Below, in pieces: positions 57,466-64,000 of a stretch of 64,000 bases of DNA. Source of the stretch: Reinekea forsetii (GTDB taxonomy: Bacteria > Pseudomonadota > Gammaproteobacteria > Pseudomonadales > Natronospirillaceae); contig NZ_JAHKPH010000003.1 in assembly GCF_018860385.1 (NCBI RefSeq), positions 201,585-265,584 of the forward strand, written 5' to 3'. The notes below the pieces were generated by a model, which was not told the origin of the DNA, searched no databases, and was given only the letters and a program-made list of their open reading frames with translations. Both the position numbers and the translations under genes were made by a program. How positions within the stretch are numbered: position 1 is the stretch's first letter; the number at the start of each line of letters is the position of its first letter.

Positions 57466-59562
57466 ATGAATAAGTTAATACAGCTTGTAACGGTTATCTT
57501 AATCAGTGTCATGGCAACCACTGCTTTTGCTCAGGTCGGAAAGGTGATCATCGCTAAAGGTGAAACCTATGCCGTTGACGCAACCAGCCAGTCTCGAACC
57601 ATCAAACGGCGCTCAGTTATTTTAGAGGGAGACACTCTAATTACCGGTGCCGACGGTGAAGTGCATATTCGCTTTAACGATAACGCCATATTAGCGCTGC
57701 GAGCAAACTCTCAACTTAAAATTAACGAATACCATGGCCAAAGCAACGGGCAGCCTGAAAAAGTGCTGATGGAACTTTTATCCGGTGGTTTTAGAACTAT
57801 TACGGGTTCATTCGGTAAATCAAATAAAGAGGCGTATCAAATCAAAACGCCGAACGCGAGTATTGGTATTCGCGGTACCAACTATGAAGCCGTCATTAGT
57901 GGGCCCGATTTAGTAGTCGGCGTTTATGATGGTGGTGTCAAACTGCAAAACCCAAGCGGCACTTTAAATTTAGGCTTAGACAGTGCCTTTAGCTTTGCCA
58001 AAGTTGCTTCACCACAAGGCCCTATTCAAGGGTTAGTGCAACCTCCTGCAGAATTAACAGAAGCTTTAACGGTATCAACCAATGATGTTGCCCCTGCAAC
58101 AGATTCAGAAGAAGGCGACAACAGCGAACAGGCCAACGTTCAAGAAGAAGATGACGATGCTCTGAATATTGAAAATGTCGCCATTGAAGAAGAATCGGCA
58201 CCCACTCAGCCAGCACCTATCGAAACTGCGGTTCGCCCTATACTGAATCCCTTAAAAACCTTATCTCAAAGTACGGAACAGGCCATAGAGAAACTAAAAA
58301 AAGAAGCCAACTTATCAGAATATGCCGATGCTCGCTTAACGCTAGCGCAACTGCATGAGCTGAATAACAACCCAGGTGTTGGCTTTGTGGTTGTAAACGA
58401 TCATTCCGATTATATGCCCGCTGTGTTTAAGGCAGAAAACTTAATTACGGCAGGCCCTACAGTAGGGAGCGTAACGTTTGACATTGTCTTAACATCTCAG
58501 CATGGCACCAAAGTTATTCCTGTATTAATTGGATCCGTAACTCTATCTGAAGCAACCATCATGAGTGCAATTAGTACGGCAATTGATGCAAACCAAGATA
58601 TGCTCGATGGTAGCAGCACGTTAATCCCGTCAAATATAAAAGTAAGTGTTGATCCAAGCGGCCGTTTAACGTTGACCGGGTTTGGCAATAATGATGATGA
58701 GAATGGGTCTTTGAAATTCGAAATCAACAATTTTTCAGGCGTTGCAGCCGATGTGAACGATGTCAAAATAAGCCTAGGCTTATGCACTGGCGATTGCAGC
58801 AACATGTCAACATTCACATCTGATAGCCACGCCTACGGCAGCATCGATGGCGCTACTCACTACGGCTACGTGTTAAAAGGTGAGAATGGTCCTGTATTCG
58901 TTAACTACGAATCTGAAAGCATTACCGTTCTAAACGGTGGCTTTAAAACCCCTGATAATGTGTTTAGAGGCCACCCCGATGCGACCAATACGCGTTTTGA
59001 CTCACTAGATACCAACAACGATGGCGTGAACGATATCGATTGGGGCTTCTGGGATGCCAATACCAGCCAACCGGCCATATTAATGAGTGACCCTAATAAC
59101 GCTACGGTTTCAGAAAAGATGGACAAAGGCTTCTACTATGTTCGGGCTACGCCGGCCAAACAGGCTGTCTTAACGGGCTTGCGAACCTTCGATTGTAATC
59201 CATGCACCGGCAATAACTGGCACGCGCAGAGCTCAACGGGTAATGTAACCTCCTTATCGGCTAATTTAGAAGTAAGCTTTTCATCTGGCGAAGCCGTCGG
59301 CAATGTTAATATAACCGATGCTAATGACAACGCATGGGATCTTACCTATTTTGGCATGGCCAGTGGTTCTAAAATCAATAGTGAATTTGCCTTTGGTACC
59401 TTAAATTACCAAGGCTCCACCTACGATGCTGTCGGTCAGGTTGATGGTATGTTCGTGGGCGATTCCAGCCAACTCGGGTTTTTAGCTGGCTTCGGGTTTA
59501 ATACCACAAACATGGATAACTTCCATCAATCGACCGAAGGCGTTTTTTATATACCCGAATAA
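57466..59562 (+). CDS. secreted FecR-domain protein with C-terminal beta-rich domain
   Basis: A 698-residue protein. The signal peptide is 1-23 (cut at AFA/QV, no lipobox Cys). A FecR domain follows (about 40-130, with NAILALRANSQLKI and GGFRTITGSFGK...NASIGIRGTNY). An acidic linker (about 190-225) leads to a long beta-rich region. It contains two Cys pairs (LCTGDCSN, DCNPCTG), a Ca-binding-like DTNNDGVNDIDWG, and a C-terminal WDLTYFGMASG...FVGDSSQLGFLAGFGF...GVFYIPE. The last part recalls C-lobe barrels of transferrin-binding-type clients. The frame starts earlier, but ATG 57466 follows AAGGTG. Surface exposure is inference. Confidence 0.7.
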   Translation: MNKLIQLVTVILISVMATTAFAQVGKVIIAKGETYAVDATSQSRTIKRRSVILEGDTLITGADGEVHIRFNDNAILALRANSQLKINEYHGQSNGQPEKVLMELLSGGFRTITGSFGKSNKEAYQIKTPNASIGIRGTNYEAVISGPDLVVGVYDGGVKLQNPSGTLNLGLDSAFSFAKVASPQGPIQGLVQPPAELTEALTVSTNDVAPATDSEEGDNSEQANVQEEDDDALNIENVAIEEESAPTQPAPIETAVRPILNPLKTLSQSTEQAIEKLKKEANLSEYADARLTLAQLHELNNNPGVGFVVVNDHSDYMPAVFKAENLITAGPTVGSVTFDIVLTSQHGTKVIPVLIGSVTLSEATIMSAISTAIDANQDMLDGSSTLIPSNIKVSVDPSGRLTLTGFGNNDDENGSLKFEINNFSGVAADVNDVKISLGLCTGDCSNMSTFTSDSHAYGSIDGATHYGYVLKGENGPVFVNYESESITVLNGGFKTPDNVFRGHPDATNTRFDSLDTNNDGVNDIDWGFWDANTSQPAILMSDPNNATVSEKMDKGFYYVRATPAKQAVLTGLRTFDCNPCTGNNWHAQSSTGNVTSLSANLEVSFSSGEAVGNVNITDANDNAWDLTYFGMASGSKINSEFAFGTLNYQGSTYDAVGQVDGMFVGDSSQLGFLAGFGFNTTNMDNFHQSTEGVFYIPE

Positions 59563-59648
59563 TCAACGATCTTTTTCCTATCAAGCATGAATAGTGGGTC
59601 GGTTTTTTGATATGGTGACGCCTGAATTTACTTAATATGGGTTTTACC

Positions 59649-60167
59649 ATGTCAGATCGACCTTCTTCATTAGATAAAAACGACCTCATTGAGTGCGGCC
59701 ACGGCCGAATGTTTGGCCCAGGCAATGCACAATTACCTGTCGACAACATGTTGATGATGGATCGAATAACCACCATTTCCGATGAAGGTGGTGAATACGG
59801 CAAAGGCTTTATTCGCGCAGAACTCGATGTAAACCCCGATTTATGGTTTTTCCAATGCCACTTCCCAGGCGACCCAGTAATGCCTGGCTGCCTTGGCCTT
59901 GACGCCATGTGGCAATTGGTTGGCTTTTACTTAGGCTGGCGTGGCAACCCTGGTAAAGGGCGAGCGCTGGGCGTAGGTGAACTTACCTTTAAAGGGCAAA
60001 TCATGCCCGACGCTAAAAAAGTAGTTTATAAGCTCGAAATTAAGCGCGTCATTGAAAGCCGCTTAGTAATGGGTATTGCAGACGGTATTGTTGAGTGCGA
60101 CGGCAAAGAAATTTACTTTGCAAAAGACCTCAAAGTTGGCTTATTCAAGCCAGAACAAATGAAGTAA
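59649..60167 (+). CDS. fabA: 3-hydroxydecanoyl-ACP dehydratase/isomerase
   Basis: A 172-residue hot-dog enzyme that dehydrates 3-hydroxydecanoyl-ACP and isomerises trans-2 to cis-3-decenoyl-ACP. H71 ([17 protein letters not shown]) and D85 ([15 protein letters not shown]) are in the family places. The frame has an ATG four codons earlier. I use ATG 59649 ([10 protein letters not shown]) because it aligns with E. coli FabA. The ribosome site is weak. It is followed by fabB at 9 nt, the classical unsaturated-fatty-acid operon. Confidence 0.97.
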   Translation: MSDRPSSLDKNDLIECGHGRMFGPGNAQLPVDNMLMMDRITTISDEGGEYGKGFIRAELDVNPDLWFFQCHFPGDPVMPGCLGLDAMWQLVGFYLGWRGNPGKGRALGVGELTFKGQIMPDAKKVVYKLEIKRVIESRLVMGIADGIVECDGKEIYFAKDLKVGLFKPEQMK

Positions 60168-60176
60168 GGTGACACT

Positions 60177-61394
60177 ATGAAACGCGTTGTAGTTACAGGA
60201 ATGGGCATTGTGTCTTGCATAGGCAACGATGTCGCCTCTGTTACAGAATCTCTTAAAGCAGGTAAGTCGGGTATTTCTTTTAACGAGAAATACGCAGAAC
60301 TTGGAATGCGCAGCCACATCAGCGGTACTCCTTCGATTGATTTAAAAGAACACATTGACCGCAAATCTATTCGGTTCATGGGCGAAGCCGCCGGTTACGC
60401 CTACGTTGCAATGCAACAGGCAATCGAAGACGCAGGTTTAAGCGAAGAGCAATACTCTAACCCACGTGTGGGCTTAGTTGCTGGCTCTGGCGGTGCTGAT
60501 TCAGCAAGCCAAACTGAATCTGCGAACATTCTGTTAGAAAAAGGCCTAAAGCGTGTAGGCCCTTACCGTGTGACGCAAACCATGGGTTCTACGGTTTCGG
60601 CTTGCCTAGCAACGCCTTTTAAAATAAAAGGGGTTAACTACTCAATTACATCAGCCTGCGCGACCAGTGCACATTGTATTGGCAACGGCATGGAGCTGAT
60701 TCAACTGGGCAAGCAAGATATCGTGTTTGCTGGCGGCGGTGAAGCTGAACATTGGACCATGAGCTGTTTATTTGATGCCATGGGTGCTTTATCTACGAAG
60801 TACAACGATGCACCAGAAAGCGCAAGCCGCGCTTACGATGCGGATCGTGATGGCTTTGTTATTGCTGGCGGTGGTGGTATGTTGGTTCTAGAAGAATACG
60901 AACATGCTAAAGCTCGTGGCGCAAAAATCTACGGTGAATTAGTCGGCTATGGCGCAACCAGCGATGGTTACAACATGGTTGCTCCTAGCGGTGAAGGCGC
61001 TGTACGTTGCATGCAAATGGCCATGCAAAATGTCGACGGCGATATTGATTACATTAACGCACACGGCACCAGTACACCGGCCGGTGACGTTACAGAATTG
61101 AAAGCCGTGCGTGAAGTGTTTGGCGATAGCATGCCAGCCATTGCTTCAACTAAATCTTTAACAGGTCATAGTTTAGGCGCAACAGGCGTACAAGAAGCCA
61201 TTTACAGCCTTATCATGATGAATGAAAACTTCATCGCGGCCAGTAAGAACGTTGAAAACATAGATCCTGAAGCTGGTGATAATGTGAACATTGTTACGGA
61301 GCGCAAAGATGGGGTTACGCTGAATAACGTAATGTCGAATAGCTTTGGTTTTGGTGGTACGAACGCTACCTTGGTGTTTTCAAGAGCCAAGTAA
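60177..61394 (+). CDS. fabB: 3-oxoacyl-[ACP] synthase I
   Basis: A 405-residue ketosynthase that elongates the cis-3-decenoyl chain made by FabA. The catalytic triad is C161 ([11 protein letters not shown]), H296 ([14 protein letters not shown]) and H331 ([12 protein letters not shown]). Its length matches E. coli FabB (406). A terminator follows within 20 nt, closing fabA-fabB. Confidence 0.98.
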   Translation: MKRVVVTGMGIVSCIGNDVASVTESLKAGKSGISFNEKYAELGMRSHISGTPSIDLKEHIDRKSIRFMGEAAGYAYVAMQQAIEDAGLSEEQYSNPRVGLVAGSGGADSASQTESANILLEKGLKRVGPYRVTQTMGSTVSACLATPFKIKGVNYSITSACATSAHCIGNGMELIQLGKQDIVFAGGGEAEHWTMSCLFDAMGALSTKYNDAPESASRAYDADRDGFVIAGGGGMLVLEEYEHAKARGAKIYGELVGYGATSDGYNMVAPSGEGAVRCMQMAMQNVDGDIDYINAHGTSTPAGDVTELKAVREVFGDSMPAIASTKSLTGHSLGATGVQEAIYSLIMMNENFIAASKNVENIDPEAGDNVNIVTERKDGVTLNNVMSNSFGFGGTNATLVFSRAK

Positions 61395-61410
61395 ACGCAT
61401 GCTTTAAAAT

Positions 61411-61447
61411 AAAAAGGGCGCTGTCTTTGAGACTAGCGCCCTTTTTT
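61411..61447 (+). terminator. bidirectional terminator after fabB
   Basis: A stem of AAAAGGGCGCT / AGCGCCCTTTT with a GTCT-TTG-AGAC extension and one bulged T. It is followed by T6 on the plus strand and preceded by an A run, so it also stops minus-strand transcripts. It separates fabB from the convergent small genes. Confidence 0.9.
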
Positions 61448-61471
61448 ATGCATTCAACTTTAGCGGTTGCT

Positions 61472-61684
61472 TTAGTCTAAATAACCTTTCTTCTTCAGTT
61501 CGCGTTCGCTGAAGTATTCTCGCATCACCAAGGTTATTGCCAAGGCAGCAACAAAAAAGGCGCCCAGAGTAAACAGCAACTTCCAAAAAATTTCGCTGCT
61601 AAACGGAGTGAACCAAACTTGCACCACCGTTAATATGACAGACAATACAAATAAAATTGTGCAAACAATGGAGCCGTATTTCAT
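61472..61684 (-). CDS. small two-span membrane protein
   Basis: A 70-residue protein with two hydrophobic helices (about 5-26 and 33-53) and a charged tail (REYFSERELKKKGYLD). It overlaps the preceding DUF4177 gene by 4 nt (ATGA), so the two are translated together. Function is not recognised. Transmembrane prediction is by eye. Confidence 0.65.
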   Translation of the reverse strand: MKYGSIVCTILFVLSVILTVVQVWFTPFSSEIFWKLLFTLGAFFVAALAITLVMREYFSERELKKKGYLD

Positions 61685-61890
61685 TTTTCTCGACCTAAAA
61701 TAACGACATAAGCTTCACGCTTCCAAAACAACAGCATACGACGGATATCCTTTTCCATTGTTTGAACTCGCCAACCTTCAGCAGAGTTCTTATTTAAAAA
61801 TTCCGTGAATTTTATCGGGTTAACCTTAGAACCGCCTAACACCAATGACCCCAGCATCCCTTCTTGATAAATAACTACTTTGTATTCCAT
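61681..61890 (-). CDS. DUF4177-like small protein
   Basis: A 69-residue protein beginning MEYKVVIYQEGMLGS. It contains PIKFTEFLNKNSAEGWRVQTMEK, which resembles the DUF4177 pattern (FTExLNxxAxEGWR), and ends EAYVVILGREK. The frame is longer, but AAGGGA precedes ATG 61890. There is no known function for the family. It lies directly upstream of the two-span membrane protein gene. Confidence 0.65.
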   Translation of the reverse strand: MEYKVVIYQEGMLGSLVLGGSKVNPIKFTEFLNKNSAEGWRVQTMEKDIRRMLLFWKREAYVVILGREK

Positions 61891-61953
61891 TTTTGTTCCC
61901 TTTTTGGTTTTGCTTGTTATTGTTGCATTCACTAGATGCTCTCTGATCTAGTG

Positions 61954-62343
61954 TTAAAACTCATAATCGAACTGATAAAAGTGAACACCCTCTTTTATAT
62001 CGATTTTCATTGAGCCTTTTATACCAGCTAACTCACCGGTACCTGAATCAGCCACGACTTCAAGAATTAAGTTATCTTTGCCTTTATCCATTGTGCCAAA
62101 ATGCTGCAACACAAAACTACCTTTTTTACCGGCTAACGACCCCTCAACTTGTTCGATCGCAACATAACCCGCGGAACCTTGAGTAGATGTCATGGCACTG
62201 AGCATTTCACCTTGGCTTGTAGCGTCTAGATCACCAGTGAATGTTTTATCAATAGACATACGCCCTAAATTATTTCCGTGCTTGCCCTGAGCATAGCCAT
62301 CTATTGGTTTAAGCGAGACTTCGAATTGCCCTTTCGCATTCAT
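61954..62343 (-). CDS. DUF3224 family protein
   Basis: A 129-residue protein with the DUF3224 run of blocks: GRMSIDKTFTGDLDATSQGEML, SAGYVAIEQVEGSLAGKKGSFVLQH, and DSGTGELAGIKGSMKIDI ending HFYQFDYEF. The family has a barrel resembling allene oxide cyclase, but its activity is unknown. AAGGGG lies 5 nt before ATG 62343. It is 63 nt upstream of the DUF4177 gene and on the same strand. Confidence 0.85.
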   Translation of the reverse strand: MNAKGQFEVSLKPIDGYAQGKHGNNLGRMSIDKTFTGDLDATSQGEMLSAMTSTQGSAGYVAIEQVEGSLAGKKGSFVLQHFGTMDKGKDNLILEVVADSGTGELAGIKGSMKIDIKEGVHFYQFDYEF

Positions 62344-62449
62344 AAACACCCCTTGATTTTTTATTTGACCACATAATCTAAAACATTTCGAAGCCTTCCG
62401 CGAGCAATAATTTTAGCAGCGGCCTTTTCGTTCGTAATTACATTTCAAG

Positions 62450-62989
62450 CTAAAAGGAAGAGCCCGGCTGCTCTAGAAACGCTATTTCTTGCTCACTCGA
62501 TTCGCGACCTAAAATATAATTTCGGTGTGGATATCGACCATATTTTTCGATGATCGCCTTATGGCGGCGCTCAAATTCTAGAGTATTTTCGTTACCCAAT
62601 GCGGCAAACAGGCGCTCGGCTTCTTCGTGCACGACAAGTGATTCACTGTGCATATAAGGCATGTACAAAAAACTGCGTTGTGAGGGCGACAATGCTTGAT
62701 CATCACCTTGCAAAACGGCTTCTTGCGCTAAAGCGAGTGCGAGCGTATCCGATGCAAAAGCTTGCGCCGTGTCCCGATACATATTTCGTGAAAATTGATC
62801 TAATACGATCACCTCGGCAAGCCGACCTTGCGCCGTAGCTCGCCAAGAAAATAGTTCACACTGATGTGCTTGCTGGTGCACATTCAGAAAGCGTCGACGA
62901 ATATCTTCATCAAACGCCTCATCTTTAACCCACCATTGTTTTGGGTTTATCTCCTCAAACCAAAATGCTAAAACATCATCGTGTGTCAT
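62450..62989 (-). CDS. DUF924 family protein
   Basis: A 179-residue helical protein. The opening MTHDDVLAFWFEEINPKQWWVKDE and VLDQFSRNMYRDTAQAFASD are family-defining, as are LYMPYMHSESLVVHEEAERLF and the C-terminal RYPHRNYILGRESS. DUF924 proteins have a TPR-like fold of unknown function. It precedes the DUF3224 gene by 106 nt and follows the threonine dehydrogenase gene. Confidence 0.85.
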   Translation of the reverse strand: MTHDDVLAFWFEEINPKQWWVKDEAFDEDIRRRFLNVHQQAHQCELFSWRATAQGRLAEVIVLDQFSRNMYRDTAQAFASDTLALALAQEAVLQGDDQALSPSQRSFLYMPYMHSESLVVHEEAERLFAALGNENTLEFERRHKAIIEKYGRYPHRNYILGRESSEQEIAFLEQPGSSF

Positions 62990-63032
62990 GAGTTGGCCTC
63001 TAGGTAACTGGCTTATTGTGAGTGAACAGTTA

Positions 63033-64000
63033 CTACCACTCTAATATAACCTTACCAGATTGGCCACTGCGCATAATATCAAAGCCTTTTTGAAATTCAT
63101 CAATCGGCAAGTTATGCGTAATAATGGGTTTTAAATCTAAGCCCGATTGGATAAGTCCAGCCATTTTGTACCAGGTTTCAAACATCTCCCGGCCGTAAAT
63201 TCCTTTTATTTCTAAACCCTTAAATATAACTTGTGTCCAATCAATACCCATTTGCTCGGGAGGAATACCCAGCATGGCTATTTTTCCGCCATGGTTCATT
63301 GATTCAAGCATGGCGCGAAACGCACTCGGTACGCCCGACATTTCTAACCCAACATCAAAGCCTTCCGCCATACCTAAACGCTCCATAACCTCGCTCAACG
63401 ATTCTTGAGCCACGTTGACGGTGGTGCTGGCACCCATTTGCTTTGCCAAGGCTAAGCGATAATCGTTGATATCGGTGACCACGACATTGCGCGCGCCAAC
63501 GTGCTTAGCCACAGCTGCAGCCATGATTCCTATTGGACCTGCTCCCGTAATGAGTACATCTTCGGCCACCATATTAAAGCTCAGTGCCGTGTGCACCGCA
63601 TTACCAAACGGATCAAAAATGGCGGCCATATCATCAGTCACGTCGGCCGGCAGCTTAAAAGCATTAAAAGCAGGTATCACTAAATACTCAGCAAAGGCTC
63701 CGGCTCTGTTAACGCCCACACCTTGCGTATTTCGACATAAATGACGACGCCCTGCTCGACAGTTTCGGCAAAAACCACAGGTAATATGACCTTCCCCACT
63801 GACACGATCGCCAACGCTAAAACCGCTAACTTCTTGGCCCATTCCCACCACTTCGCCAACGTATTCATGGCCTGTAACCAAGCCAACCGGCACGTTTTCT
63901 TGTGACCAATGATCCCAGTTATATATGTGAACATCGGTACCGCAAATGGCGGTTTTTTTAATTTTTATCAGTAAGTCGTTATGTCCGACTTCTGGCTCAG
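63033..64000 (-). CDS. tdh: L-threonine 3-dehydrogenase, N-terminus beyond window
   Basis: A zinc alcohol-dehydrogenase-family protein converting threonine to 2-amino-3-ketobutyrate with NAD. The frame continues to the edge at 64000, adding [24 protein letters not shown] before the segment [15 protein letters not shown]. The catalytic zinc ligands are C in ICGTD, and H and E in GHEYVGEV. The structural zinc Cys set is [15 protein letters not shown]. About 20 residues are missing. Identity to E. coli Tdh is evident throughout. No kbl (2-amino-3-ketobutyrate CoA ligase) gene is visible in the window. Confidence 0.95.
   Translation of the reverse strand, partial: EPEVGHNDLLIKIKKTAICGTDVHIYNWDHWSQENVPVGLVTGHEYVGEVVGMGQEVSGFSVGDRVSGEGHITCGFCRNCRAGRRHLCRNTQGVGVNRAGAFAEYLVIPAFNAFKLPADVTDDMAAIFDPFGNAVHTALSFNMVAEDVLITGAGPIGIMAAAVAKHVGARNVVVTDINDYRLALAKQMGASTTVNVAQESLSEVMERLGMAEGFDVGLEMSGVPSAFRAMLESMNHGGKIAMLGIPPEQMGIDWTQVIFKGLEIKGIYGREMFETWYKMAGLIQSGLDLKPIITHNLPIDEFQKGFDIMRSGQSGKVILEW

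Overview
The window is chromosomal DNA of a marine-type gammaproteobacterium. GC looks to be in the mid-40s by eye. The gene orders rpsB-tsf / frr-uppS-cdsA-dxr-rseP-bamA-skp-lpxD-fabZ-lpxA-lpxB-rnhB-dnaE and map-glnD-dapC-yffB-dapD are typical of Pseudomonas and Oceanospirillales relatives. The phenylalanine/tyrosine genes (phhA, phhB, tyrR/phhR, hppD) and a YdiJ-type dehydrogenase fit the same group. I cannot name the genus. No tRNA, rRNA, insertion sequence, prophage or CRISPR array is visible.

Layout. 1-830: tail of an S66 LD-carboxypeptidase gene, convergent with a HAD phosphatase gene. 836-18044 (minus strand): a long envelope and translation cluster. pyrH is missing from its usual place between tsf and frr. 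18045-18976: the rpsB leader and promoter, then about 750 bp of hairpin-rich repeats including a 194-bp-period tandem duplication. 18977-25687: map, glnD and diaminopimelate genes. 25784-32212: metH and a membrane c-di-GMP EAL protein. 32196-36349: aromatic amino-acid catabolism with its regulator and recognisable TyrR-box-like sites. 36491-40242: a glycosyltransferase/PAP2 pair, a HIT protein, a GNAT-like protein and a glyoxalase. 40332-45802: proS, a CBS protein and ydiJ. 45804-51430: a TPP-riboswitch-controlled thiamine operon (thiC-thiO-thiS-thiG-thiDE). 51427-53472: small membrane proteins, a 5'-nucleotidase and a TetR regulator. 53545-55886: a soluble histidine kinase and a REC-TPR response regulator. 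56064-59562: a TPR/beta-barrel outer-membrane protein paired with a large secreted FecR-domain protein. 59649-61394: fabA-fabB. 61472-64000: small conserved proteins and a threonine dehydrogenase truncated by the window edge.

The least understood parts are the Slam-like barrel plus FecR pair, the REC-TPR/kinase pair and the repeat island between rpsB and map. The best-supported regulatory observations are the TyrR-type boxes around tyrR and hppD, the TPP riboswitch with its promoter, and the rpsB promoter with a GC-rich discriminator. Start codons were adjusted to Shine-Dalgarno positions and family N-termini; some (bamA, lpxD, dapC, RR gene) use GTG or TTG. All homology statements come from recognising family motifs by eye, not from a search.
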